From CBDFKV01 sp965249035 (GTDB taxonomy: Bacteria; Pseudomonadota; Gammaproteobacteria; Arenicellales; Poriferihabitantaceae), in contig CBDFKV010000007.1 in NCBI GenBank assembly GCA_965249035.1, forward strand, positions 1,364,001 to 1,428,000: 64,000 nt of DNA, in the 5' to 3' direction. Under the pieces are notes generated by a model, which worked only from the letters and a program-made list of their open reading frames with translations, did no database searches and was not told the DNA's origin. Made by a program: the position numbers and the translations under genes. Positions 40,715 through 50,400 of this stretch are shown here, in pieces; the stretch's first letter is position 1; the number at the start of each line of letters is the position of its first letter.

Positions 40715-41014
40715 TTAACCAGCCAAGCCAATAAAATCAATATCGTGACCTTCTTGTAAGCGAACCATTGCTTTTTTCCAATCACTGCGTTTGCCTTCCA
40801 TACGACCAAATCGCTTTTTCTTGCCCTTAACGACAACGGTCTTTACATCCGCAACCTTAACGTCGAACATGGCTTCAACTGCCGCCTTAATTTCAGGCTT
40901 AGTGGCATTCTTGGCCACTTCGAAAGTGATTTGATTATCCTTATCAGCGTGCCCAGCGGACTTTTCAGAAACGTGGGGCCGTCGAATTATTTGATAAATA
41001 CGTTCCGGGTTCAT
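40715..41014 (-). CDS. rplW: 50S ribosomal protein L23
   Basis: A 99-residue protein at the tunnel exit, the docking point for trigger factor and SRP. RRPHVSEKSAGHADKDN (about 11-27), FEVAKNATKPEIKAAVEAMF and the loop KGKKKRFGRMEGKR are typical. Its start overlaps the rplD stop by four bases (ATGA). Confidence 0.98.
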   Translation of the reverse strand: MNPERIYQIIRRPHVSEKSAGHADKDNQITFEVAKNATKPEIKAAVEAMFDVKVADVKTVVVKGKKKRFGRMEGKRSDWKKAMVRLQEGHDIDFIGLAG

Positions 41015-41622
41015 GCCAAGGCCTCATCAATTTGTTTCAAAGCATCGCTGCTGATAATCACCTTTTCAAAAGCAACCAAACTAACCGGATCAACAGCACT
41101 GATTGTGGTTGTGGCGATATTCTTAATATTGCGCGCCGACAACATCACGTTGTCATCTTGCTCGGCCAAAACGATCAATGCATTGCTGGCTTCTAGTTTG
41201 TTCAACTTGGCCGCCAGCTTTTTGGTGTTGGGTGTTTTCATCGACAATTCATCGATCACTATCAGCCGATCCTGGCGAGCCAGCTCAGACCAGATAGAAC
41301 GTAACGCACCACGAAACATCTTGCGGTTGACCTTTTGCGCATAGCTGCGGTTCTGGCTGGGGAAAGTCACACCACCACCCGTAAAAATCGGGCTACGAAT
41401 GGTGCCAGCACGTGCGCGACCAGTACCCTTTTGACGCCAAGGTTTTTTACCACCACCGCTAACCGCGCTGCGATTCTTTTGCGCGCTGGTGCCTGATCGG
41501 CCACCCGCTAGATAGGCGGTCACCACTTGATGGATCAGCGCTTCATTAAAGTCGGCACCAAAATTCGCATCAGACAGCTCGACCTTGCCGGAGCCGCTGG
41601 TGAGTTTTAGTTGTACGCTCAT
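41011..41622 (-). CDS. rplD: 50S ribosomal protein L4
   Basis: A 203-residue protein whose extended loop lines the exit tunnel (KPWRQKGTGRARAGTIRSP, about 60-78). L4 is the autogenous regulator of the S10 operon in enterics. Here only 49 bases lie between tufA and rpsJ, too short for the long E. coli S10 leader. It overlaps rplW by four bases. Confidence 0.98.
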   Translation of the reverse strand: MSVQLKLTSGSGKVELSDANFGADFNEALIHQVVTAYLAGGRSGTSAQKNRSAVSGGGKKPWRQKGTGRARAGTIRSPIFTGGGVTFPSQNRSYAQKVNRKMFRGALRSIWSELARQDRLIVIDELSMKTPNTKKLAAKLNKLEASNALIVLAEQDDNVMLSARNIKNIATTTISAVDPVSLVAFEKVIISSDALKQIDEALA

Positions 41623-41674
41623 TTCTTAATTCTCTTTTCTGTTGGGTTCTAATCTAGCTGCAGCGTCACAAGCA

Positions 41675-42307
41675 CTAATGCTTAATCGACGGCGTGACGA
41701 TTACATTCATGCCTTTGGAGCCTGGAATCGAACCGCTAACCAGTAATAAATTTCGCTCTGCATCGACCCGTACTATTCTTAAGCCCTGCTGAGTCACTCG
41801 TTCATTACCCATATGACCCGCCATTTTCTTGCCTTTAAAAACTCGGCCTGGCGTTTGGTTTTGACCGATAGAACCGGGCAAACGATGCGATTTAGAGGCA
41901 CCGTGAGTGGCACGACCACCACGGAACCCATGACGCTTCATGCCGCCTTGAAAGCCTTTACCTTTGCTGGTTCCGGCAACATCAACTTTTTGATCCGCAT
42001 CAAACAGCTCAACCGTAATTTCAGCACCCGCTTCATACTCATGACCGGCATCTACGCGGAATTCCCAAGTACCACGACCTGCTTCAACTCCGGCTTTGGC
42101 AAAGTGACCTTTCATCGCCTTAGTAACTCGATTCGGTCGACGCTCGCCAGTGGTGACTTGCAAAGCAGAATATCCGTCAACCTCAGCACTGCGCACTTGG
42201 GTAACTCTATTAGGCGTCACTTCAATTACCGTTACTGGCGTTGAATCACCATCTTCGCTGAAGACGCGTGTCATGCCGATTTTTTTACCTACCAAACCTA
42301 AAGTCAT
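41675..42307 (-). CDS. rplC: 50S ribosomal protein L3
   Basis: A 210-residue early-assembly protein whose central extension reaches the peptidyl transferase centre. GLVGKKIGMTRVFSEDGDS at the start, GKGFQGGMKRHGFRGG (about 116-131) and the glutamine of RLPGSIGQNQTPGRVFKG (methylated in E. coli) are present. It lies 39 bases after rpsJ. Confidence 0.98.
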   Translation of the reverse strand: MTLGLVGKKIGMTRVFSEDGDSTPVTVIEVTPNRVTQVRSAEVDGYSALQVTTGERRPNRVTKAMKGHFAKAGVEAGRGTWEFRVDAGHEYEAGAEITVELFDADQKVDVAGTSKGKGFQGGMKRHGFRGGRATHGASKSHRLPGSIGQNQTPGRVFKGKKMAGHMGNERVTQQGLRIVRVDAERNLLLVSGSIPGSKGMNVIVTPSIKH

Positions 42308-42346
42308 TGTTCTACCTATTGTCTCTCTACGTCAGCTTAAAACTAA

Positions 42347-42664
42347 TTAGTTAAGCTTAATATCCACACCAACACCTGCTGCGAGATCAAGCTTCATCAA
42401 CGCATCAACGGTCTTGTCGGTCGGCTCAACGATATCCAAAATACGCTTGTGCGTACGGATCTCGAGTTGATCACGGGATGTTTTATTGACGTGTGGCGAA
42501 CGCAAAATGTCAAAGCGTTCTTTACGGGTTGGCAAAGGGATCGGCCCTTTAACCAATGCACCCGTTCGACGCGCCGTCTCTACGATTTCTATCGCAGAAC
42601 GATCGATCATTTTGTGATCGTACGCTTTCAAACTGATACGAATTTTTTGACTTTCAACCTTCAC
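42347..42664 (-). CDS. rpsJ: 30S ribosomal protein S10
   Basis: A 105-residue head protein that also partners NusB in antitermination. KIRISLKAYDHKMID near the start and GPIPLPTRKERFDILRSPHV (about 41-60) are diagnostic. It starts 49 bases after the tufA stop, so the S10 operon is probably transcribed from the str promoter upstream. Confidence 0.98.
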   Translation of the reverse strand: MKVESQKIRISLKAYDHKMIDRSAIEIVETARRTGALVKGPIPLPTRKERFDILRSPHVNKTSRDQLEIRTHKRILDIVEPTDKTVDALMKLDLAAGVGVDIKLN

Positions 42665-42713
42665 AGTGTTCGCCCTCTATCGTCTCTTAAAAATCTGGTT
42701 AAACGTGCTCGGA

Positions 42714-43904
42714 TTACTCGTGAATCTTGGCAACAACACCCGCACCTACGGTACGACCGCCTTCACGGATCGCGAATCGTAAACCTTCATCCATCGCAAT
42801 CGGTGCAATCAGGTTTACATCCATCTTGATGTTATCCCCAGGCATGACCATTTCAACGTCATCCGGCAAAATCACTTCACCCGTTACGTCGGTCGTACGA
42901 AAATAAAACTGCGGACGATAGCCTTTGAAAAATGGCGTATGTCGGCCACCTTCTTCTTTGCTCAAAATATACACTTCCGCTTCAAACTTGGTGTGCGGCG
43001 TAATCGATCCCGGCTTGGCCAATACTTGACCACGCTCGACTTCTTCACGCTTGGTGCCACGCAACAAAATACCCACGTTATCACCTGCCTGACCCTGGTC
43101 CAGCAGCTTGCGGAACATCTCAACACCCGTACACGTTGTCTTGGTAGTGTCGTGAATGCCCACAATCGCAATGTCTTCACCCACCTTGATCACGCCACGC
43201 TCGATTCGGCCGGTAACTACCGTACCACGGCCTGAGATTGAGAATACGTCCTCAACCGGCATCAGAAAATCACCGTCAATCGCACGATCAGGCTCTGGAA
43301 TGTAGGTATCCAGCGCTTCGGCTAATTTTAAGATTGAGCCTTTACCCATATCTGACTCATCACCTTCCAACGCTTTCAGCGCAGAACCAATGATGATAGG
43401 CGTATCGTCGCCTGGGAACTCGTAGCTATCCAACAACTCACGAATTTCCATCTCAACCAATTCCAACAACTCTTCGTCGTCAACCATGTCGGCTTTGTTC
43501 ATATACACAATAATGTACGGAACACCTACCTGACGTGACAACAAGATATGCTCACGGGTTTGTGGCATCGGGCCATCAGCGGCTGAACACACCAGAACCG
43601 CTCCGTCCATTTGCGCGGCACCGGTGATCATGTTCTTTACATAGTCAGCGTGGCCGGGGCAATCAACGTGCGCATAGTGCCGATTCGCTGTTTCATACTC
43701 AACGTGCGCAGTTGAGATCGTAATCCCACGCTCACGTTCTTCTGGGGCGTTGTCAATCTCATTGAAGTTCTTCACTTCGCCACCGAATTCTTTAGCCAAT
43801 ACCAGCGTCAATGCCGCTGTTAAGGTGGTCTTACCGTGGTCAACGTGACCGATAGTGCCTACGTTAACGTGCGGTTTGTTTCTCTCAAATTTTTCCTTAG
43901 ACAT
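42714..43904 (-). CDS. tufA: Elongation factor Tu, first copy
   Basis: A 396-residue GTPase that delivers aminoacyl-tRNA to the ribosome. G motifs: GHVDHGKTTLTAAL (P-loop), DCPGHADYVKNM, MNKADMVDD; the switch region RGITISTAHVEYE is normal. Domains II and III follow, and RFAIREGGRTVGAGVVAKI ends the protein. The start is ATG. The protein is identical to the tufB product and the coding DNA differs at only about five bases that I could find. It follows fusA by 45 bases. Confidence 0.98.
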   Translation of the reverse strand: MSKEKFERNKPHVNVGTIGHVDHGKTTLTAALTLVLAKEFGGEVKNFNEIDNAPEERERGITISTAHVEYETANRHYAHVDCPGHADYVKNMITGAAQMDGAVLVCSAADGPMPQTREHILLSRQVGVPYIIVYMNKADMVDDEELLELVEMEIRELLDSYEFPGDDTPIIIGSALKALEGDESDMGKGSILKLAEALDTYIPEPDRAIDGDFLMPVEDVFSISGRGTVVTGRIERGVIKVGEDIAIVGIHDTTKTTCTGVEMFRKLLDQGQAGDNVGILLRGTKREEVERGQVLAKPGSITPHTKFEAEVYILSKEEGGRHTPFFKGYRPQFYFRTTDVTGEVILPDDVEMVMPGDNIKMDVNLIAPIAMDEGLRFAIREGGRTVGAGVVAKIHE

Positions 43905-43949
43905 GATCTTTTATCTCTTAAAAATCTGTTGTGTAAATTAAATGAATAC

Positions 43950-46058
43950 TTAGCTGCGGCCTTTGGCCACTTCTTCCGCGATACTGGCTGGCACCGGCGC
44001 ATACTTCTGAAATTGCATGGTATACGTAGCACGACCCTGGGTAGCTGAGCGCAATGAAGTCGCATAGCCAAACATTTGTGACAGCGGAACTTCAGCCTGA
44101 ACGACCTTGCCTGAGGGCGCATCATCCATTGCTAGAATCACACCTCGGCGTGAATTCAAATCGCCGTTGACGCTACCCATATAGTCTTCAGGTGTGACCA
44201 CCTCAACCGCCATAATCGGCTCAAGCAATTGTGGCTTCGCTTTTCGAGCACCTTCACGGAACGCCTGAATACCAGCGGCCTTAAACGAATGCTCCGAAGA
44301 GTCCACGTCATGATAAGAACCATCATACAGCGTAGCGCGGATATTCAACATGGGATACCCAGCAATAATACCCGACTGCAATGCTTGTTCTATGCCTTTT
44401 TGAACCGAGGGAATATATTCACGAGGAACGGCTCCCCCTTTGATTGCATCAACAAACTCAAAGGTCGGCGCATCATCTTCATCAGAAGGTGGCAAGGGCT
44501 CAAAGCGTACATGGACGTGACCATACTGGCCGCGACCACCGGTTTGCTTGACGTATTTGGATTCCTGCTCCACCATTTGCGTTATCGTCTCACGATAGGC
44601 TACTTGTGGTTGCCCCACATTAGCTTCAACGCTGAACTCGCGACGCATGCGGTCGATAATAATATCCAGGTGCAATTCACCCATACCAGAAATAATGGTC
44701 TGGCCTGATTCTTCATCGGTCTTAACCCGAAACGAGGGATCTTCCTGAGCTAACTTGCCCAGTGCGATACCCATTTTTTCCTGGTCTGCCTTAGTTTTAG
44801 GTTCAACTGCCTGCGAAATAACCGGCTCCGGGAATTCCATCCGCTCAAGGATAACCACCTTGTCCGGGTCACACAGTGTGTCACCCGTCGTAATTGTTTT
44901 CAAGCCAACTGCCGCAGCGATATCACCCGCGCGCACTTCTTTGATCTCTTCGCGAGAATTGGAGTGCATTTGCAGAATCCGGCCGATGCGCTCCTTCTTT
45001 TGCTTGATTGAGTTATATACCGTTTCGCCTGATTTCAGCACGCCTGAATAAACCCGGAAGAACACTAGCTGGCCGACAAAGGGGTCAGTCATGATCTTAA
45101 ACCCCAGCGCCGCGAACGGCTCTTCATCGCTGGAGTGACGAACCATCGGCTCGCCTTCTTCGCTCTCGCCTTCGATCGCCTTGACGTCGAGTGGACTGGG
45201 CATGAAATCGACAATACCATCCAGCATCGCCTGAACGCCTTTGTTCTTGAACGCAGTGCCACAAAATACCGGGATAATCTCATTCGCCAGTGTTTGTGCG
45301 CGAATACCTTTTTTGATGTCTTCAGCGCTGAGGTCACCGGCTTCAAAATACTGCTCCATCATCGCTTCGTCACTTTCAGCGGCAGCTTCGACCAACTTTT
45401 CGCGGTACTCAGTGCAAACAGCCACTAAGTCTTCCGGAATGTCACGCTCCTCAAAAGTAACGCCCATATCCTCGGTATTCCAGTAAACCGCTTTCATCTT
45501 AACCAGATCGACCACACCCTCGAACTTTTCTTCAGCACCGATCGGCACTTGCATAGAAATTGGGTTTGCGCCAAGACGCGTGCCGATTTGCTCAAACACG
45601 CGGAAATAATCAGCGCCCGTTCGGTCCATTTTGTTGACGAAAGCCATACGCGGCACTGCATACTTATTGGCTTGACGCCAAACTGTCTCAGACTGTGGCT
45701 CTACCCCACCGACCGCACAGAACACCGCGCAAGCACCATCTAATACACGCAAGCTGCGCTCTACTTCAATAGTAAAGTCCACGTGGCCCGGCGTATCAAT
45801 GATATTGACCCGGTGCTCATCGTAGTTTTTGTCCATCCCGCTCCAGAAGCAAGTGGTTGCTGCTGAGGTAATGGTAATCCCACGCTCTTGTTCCTGCTCC
45901 ATCCAGTCCATGACAGCGGCGCCGTCATGCACTTCACCAATCTTGTGAGAAAGGCCGGTGTAAAACAGGATGCGCTCAGTAGTCGTTGTCTTACCAGCAT
46001 CGATATGTGCCATGATGCCAACGTTACGATAGCGCTTGAGTGGGGTTTTTCTAGCCAC
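43950..46058 (-). CDS. fusA: Elongation factor G
   Basis: A 702-residue translocase GTPase. G motifs: AHIDAGKTTTTERILF (P-loop, about 17-32), RGITITSAATT (switch), DTPGHVDFTIEVERSLRVLD, VNKMDRTGADY. Domain IV contains GHVHVRFEPL and AIKGGAVPREYIPSVQKGI, the part that enters the A site. It is full length, with no duplication. It lies between rpsG (36 bases) and tufA (45 bases) in the str operon. Confidence 0.98.
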   Translation of the reverse strand: MARKTPLKRYRNVGIMAHIDAGKTTTTERILFYTGLSHKIGEVHDGAAVMDWMEQEQERGITITSAATTCFWSGMDKNYDEHRVNIIDTPGHVDFTIEVERSLRVLDGACAVFCAVGGVEPQSETVWRQANKYAVPRMAFVNKMDRTGADYFRVFEQIGTRLGANPISMQVPIGAEEKFEGVVDLVKMKAVYWNTEDMGVTFEERDIPEDLVAVCTEYREKLVEAAAESDEAMMEQYFEAGDLSAEDIKKGIRAQTLANEIIPVFCGTAFKNKGVQAMLDGIVDFMPSPLDVKAIEGESEEGEPMVRHSSDEEPFAALGFKIMTDPFVGQLVFFRVYSGVLKSGETVYNSIKQKKERIGRILQMHSNSREEIKEVRAGDIAAAVGLKTITTGDTLCDPDKVVILERMEFPEPVISQAVEPKTKADQEKMGIALGKLAQEDPSFRVKTDEESGQTIISGMGELHLDIIIDRMRREFSVEANVGQPQVAYRETITQMVEQESKYVKQTGGRGQYGHVHVRFEPLPPSDEDDAPTFEFVDAIKGGAVPREYIPSVQKGIEQALQSGIIAGYPMLNIRATLYDGSYHDVDSSEHSFKAAGIQAFREGARKAKPQLLEPIMAVEVVTPEDYMGSVNGDLNSRRGVILAMDDAPSGKVVQAEVPLSQMFGYATSLRSATQGRATYTMQFQKYAPVPASIAEEVAKGRS

Positions 46059-46094
46059 GATAATATCTCTTAATAATCCGAATCAACGATCAGC

Positions 46095-46565
46095 CTAAAA
46101 GCGAAAGTGCGAGAACGCTTTATTCGCTTCAGCCATTTTGTGCGTATCTTCACGCTTTTTAACTGCCGCACCACGCTCACCAGCAGCGTCCATTAGTTCA
46201 CCAGCCAAACGTAATACCATAGTTTTCTCACCACGACGACGCGCCGCATCGACCAACCAACGCATTGCCAAAGCAACTTGACGCGAAGGGCGAACTTCCA
46301 GTGGCACCTGGTAAGTAGCACCACCAACACGACGACTTTTCACCTCAACCCGAGGGCTAACATGTGTAATCGCTGAGTTGAAGACTTCAACCGGATCACC
46401 TTCACCGCGCTCGACGATTAAGTCGAATGCGCCGTACATGATGCTTTCAGCAACTGACTTCTTGCCATCAAGCATCAGTGCATTAATGAATTTCGCCACC
46501 GTCTGATCCTTAAATTTAGGATCAGGCAGAATTGAACGTTTCGGTACTTCTCTTCTTCTAGGCAT
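46095..46565 (-). CDS. rpsG: 30S ribosomal protein S7
   Basis: A 156-residue head-assembly initiator. MPRRREVPKRSILPDPKF and VGGATYQVPLEVRPSRQVAL are diagnostic. S7 represses the str operon in E. coli by binding the rpsL-rpsG intercistronic RNA. Here that gap is 227 bases and holds several hairpins. Confidence 0.98.
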   Translation of the reverse strand: MPRRREVPKRSILPDPKFKDQTVAKFINALMLDGKKSVAESIMYGAFDLIVERGEGDPVEVFNSAITHVSPRVEVKSRRVGGATYQVPLEVRPSRQVALAMRWLVDAARRRGEKTMVLRLAGELMDAAGERGAAVKKREDTHKMAEANKAFSHFRF

Positions 46566-46653
46566 TTGCTGTGCTCGTCAGAAAACAAAAAACCCGGCGC
46601 GCGAATCAATGATCGCACGACAGACAATTAAAATTAAATAAAGCCGCTCATAA

Positions 46654-46774
46654 CCTGCATGTTGCAGGCAACCCCTTGATTATTGCGACGCGCTTAAGCG
46701 CTAGGAGTTTACGTAGCGACTCGGGCATTCGCCCGAGCCTATAATCTTTTTATAGCGAACTTTTTTTGTTCGCT
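46654..46774 (-). promoter_or_regulatory. Hairpin cluster in the rpsL-rpsG intercistronic region
   Basis: Four inverted repeats occur in a 227-bp gap: CCTGCA/TGCAGG (46654-46668), the palindrome GCGCTTAAGCGC (46690-46701), CTCGGGC/GCCCGAG (46720-46737) and AGCGAAC/GTTCGCT (46754-46774). None is followed by a T-run on minus, so they are not simple terminators. In E. coli the matching region is the S7 repressor target; that role here is inferred. Confidence 0.6.
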
Positions 46775-46792
46775 TGGGAGAACAACTAGAGA

Positions 46793-47167
46793 TTAACTCT
46801 TCGGTCGTTTTGCCCCATATTTTGAACGTCCTTGACGACGTTCTGATACACCCGATGTATCCAATGCACCACGAACAACGTGATAGCGAACACCTGGCAA
46901 ATCTTTAACACGACCACCGCGAATCAGCACGACTGAGTGCTCCTGGAGGTTGTGTCCTTCACCACCAATATAGGAAGTGACTTCAAATTTATTGGTTAAA
47001 CGTACACGTGCTACTTTACGCAGAGCGGAGTTTGGCTTCTTCGGCGTAGTCGTATAAACGCGGGTACAAACCCCTCTCTTTTGCGGGCAAGACTCAAGCG
47101 CTGGTACGTTAGACTTCTGTACCTGCTTCTTTCTTGGTTTTCTAACGAGTTGGTTAATCGTTGGCAT
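46793..47167 (-). CDS. rpsL: 30S ribosomal protein S12
   Basis: A 124-residue decoding-centre protein. The two loops tied to streptomycin sensitivity, TTPKKPNSALRKVARVRL and VKDLPGVRYHVVRG, carry the sensitive-type lysines. MPTINQLVRKPRKK at the start is standard. It is the first gene of the str operon and has its own promoter 77 bases upstream. Confidence 0.98.
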   Translation of the reverse strand: MPTINQLVRKPRKKQVQKSNVPALESCPQKRGVCTRVYTTTPKKPNSALRKVARVRLTNKFEVTSYIGGEGHNLQEHSVVLIRGGRVKDLPGVRYHVVRGALDTSGVSERRQGRSKYGAKRPKS

Positions 47168-47243
47168 TCTTTATTAATCTACCTTTAAAAACTTATATCT
47201 AAACCGCAAACTTAGGCCGACTTCCTCGGCAAAAGGGCGGCGA

Positions 47244-47272
47244 ATTCTAGGCCTTGCCCCAGTGACTGTCAA
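47244..47272 (-). promoter_or_regulatory. str operon promoter
   Basis: On minus, TTGACA (47267-47272) and TAGAAT (47244-47249) are separated by exactly 17 bases. This is close to the sigma-70 consensus. It lies between the rpoC terminator and rpsL and probably drives rpsL and the whole run down to rplQ. Confidence 0.85.
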
Positions 47273-47390
47273 GCGCATTTTTACGCTACCTGACCGTTAA
47301 CAAAAAGCGCCCCTACTTAGATCTACTTAGACCCAACACAAATAGTATCTCTGCACTTGCTTGGACCAATTCTGCATCACAAATACTGGC

Positions 47391-47423
47391 TAAAATTGAG
47401 CCACCCAAAACAAGTGGCTCAAT
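47391..47423 (-). terminator. Terminator after rpoC
   Basis: The arms ATTGAGCCAC and GTGGCTCAAT are perfect 10-base complements, followed on minus by TTTT. It lies 43 bases after the rpoC stop. It would separate the rpoBC transcript from the str operon. Confidence 0.85.
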
Positions 47424-47465
47424 AACTTAGGTCAGCCTGCTAGAGCAACCCTGCAAGAGTAATAA

Positions 47466-50400
47466 TTACTCGCTGCCAGCCGCATCTTCACCTGGAGCAC
47501 CATCGTTGCTGGCTTCGTTCGCTACAACATCATCTGGCTGGACTTCTGGTTGATCCGTTTCCAGGCCACCACTCATTTCCTGCGCGATCAGCTGGTCAAG
47601 CTCCAGATCCGGGCCCCCACCAGCGAGTCGCTCTTCACGAGAACGCGCACGATCTTCATGATAAGCCAAACCGGTCCCGGCGGGAATCAGACGACCTACA
47701 ATCACGTTTTCTTTCAAGCCACGCAAACGATCGACCTTGCCGTTGATTGAGGCTTCGGTCAAAACTCGAGTGGTTTCCTGGAAAGAAGCTGCTGAAATAA
47801 AGGAATCTGTCAACAATGATGCTTTAGTGATACCCAGCAATACTGGGAACCAAGTTGCTGGCTTACCGCCTTTTTCGTTGATTCGATCATTTTCATCCAG
47901 TAGTACCGCTTTCTCGACTTGCTCACCGGGCAAGTTCTGAGTATCCCCAGGGTCTCCTACTCGCGCTTTGCGCAACATTTGCCGCACGATTACCTCGATG
48001 TGCTTATCGTCGATCTTTACGCCTTGCAAACGATACACATCCTGCACTTCGTCGACCACGTAGGCGGCCAAAGCTTCTACACCACGGAATTCCAGGATAT
48101 CAGAAGCCACGGGCAACCCTTCAATCACTACATCGCCACGCTCAACGGTTTCACCCTCGAATACAGCCGTGGTACGAGCCTTCGCTATCAGCGTCTCGTG
48201 GGTCTGGCCAGATTCGTCTGTGATAACCAAGCGATATTTGGTTTTAGTTTCACGACCGAAAGAAACAACGCCTGCAGCGGTAGCCAACATCGCCGGGTCT
48301 TTTGGCTTACGCGCCTCGAACAGTTCCGCAACTCGCGGCAAACCACCGGTAATATCTCGAGTTTGAGTCGATGCCTGAGGAATACGCGCCAGCGTATCAC
48401 CCACATTCACGTCAGCACCGTCGCTTAACTCAACAATACTGCCCGGAGCCAGTTGGAATCGAGCAGGAACGTCGGTCCCGGTAAACGTAGTGGGCTCACC
48501 ATCATCACCTAATAGCACGATCGTCGGCTTCAAATCCTGGGCTGTACCACGACGCTCAGACGGATCGCGCACCACATAGGTTGACGCACCGGTCAGCTCG
48601 TCGGTCTGCTTGTTAGCCGTTACCCCATCGATAAAATCATGGAATTGCACCTTACCCGCCACTTCCGAAACAATCGGGTGGGTGTGTGGGTCCCAAGACG
48701 CAACAACGTCGCCAATTTCAATTTTGTCGCCGTCCTTAACATCCAATCTTGCGCCATATGGGAGTTTGTGTCGTTCGCGCTCAAGACCATTTAAATCCTG
48801 CACAATCAACTGGCCAGAACGCGCGGTTACCACCGCTTTCTTATCGGTATTCTGCACCGATTTCACGTCCCGCAAAATGATCGTACCCTTGGTCTTAACC
48901 TCAATTTTACTGGCTACCGCACTGGCTGATGCCGCCCCACCAATGTGGAAGGTACGCATAGTGAGCTGTGTGCCTGGCTCTCCAATCGACTGCGCAGCAA
49001 TAACACCGACCGCCTCGCCTTGGTTAATCTTGTGTCCACGACCAAGATCACGGCCATAGCAGCTGGCGCACACCCCGTAACGAGTTTCGCATTTAATCGC
49101 TGAGCGCACTTCGACGCTAGAGATATTAGCCGACTCAATCGCATCAACCGTTTTTTCGTTAATCATCTGATCACGCGACGCGATAACCGTTCCCTCTTTC
49201 GGATGGATAACGTCCTTAGCCGGGAAACGACCCAAGATCCTGTCGCTGAGAGGAATCACCACTTCACCGCCTTGGACCAATGCTTCTTTTTGCAGACCAA
49301 TTTCGGTACCACAGTCCACAGCCGTAACCACCAAATCCTGACAGACATCGACCAAACGACGGGTTAGATAACCTGAGTTGGCTGTTTTCAATGCCGTATC
49401 GGCTAAACCTTTACGCGCGCCATGGGTTGAAATAAAGTACTGCAATACGTTCAAGCCTTCACGGAAGTTCGCTGTGATCGGTGTTTCAATGATCGAGCCA
49501 TCCGGCTTTGCCATCAAGCCACGCATTCCGGCAAGCTGACGAATCTGAGCGTGAGAACCACGTGCACCAGAGTCCGCCATCATGTAAATTGAGTTAAACG
49601 ATTCCTGGTCAACCTCTTTACCTTTAGCATCAATGACCTTTTCAGTGCCGAGCTCGTCCATCATGGCGTTCGCAACCCGCTCTGACGTGCGCGTCCAGAT
49701 ATCCACAGTTTTGTTGTAGCGCTCGCCCTCGGTCAATAAGCCGGTTGAATACTGCTTTTGAATATCCCGGATCTCATTTTCCGCAACGTCCAGAATACCT
49801 TTTTTGGCTTCTGGGATTACCATATCGTCGATACCAATCGAGATACCCGATTTAGCGGCCATTTCAAACCCGCTATACATCAACTGGTCGGCAAAAATAA
49901 CCGCTTCCTTTAGGCCAATCTCATGGTATGCGTAGTTGATCAAGCCAGAGATTTCCTTTTTCTTGAGCGGCTTATCCAACAAACTCAGCGGCATGCCATC
50001 GGGCAAGATTTCTGTCAATAATGCTCGCCCGGCAGTGGTATCGCGCATGGCGAGGTGCTCACGGTCGGTTTGCCCCTTGATCTCTGGCAGACGAACCTTG
50101 ATTCGTGCTTGATAATGCAAGTTATTGGTTTCAACGGCGCGGCGTACTTCATCAACTGTTCCGTACAAAGTGCCTTCACCCAGCGCATTAACCCGCGCTC
50201 GAGTGACCGAGTACAAACCCAAAACAATGTCCTGCGAAGGCACAATAATTGGGTCGCCATTGGCCGGCGATAAAACATTATTGGTCGACATCATCAGCGT
50301 ACGCGCTTCTAATTGCGCCTCTAATGATAAGGGCACATGCACGGCCATTTGATCACCGTCAAAGTCGGCGTTATACGGCGTACAAACCAGCGGGTGCAGC

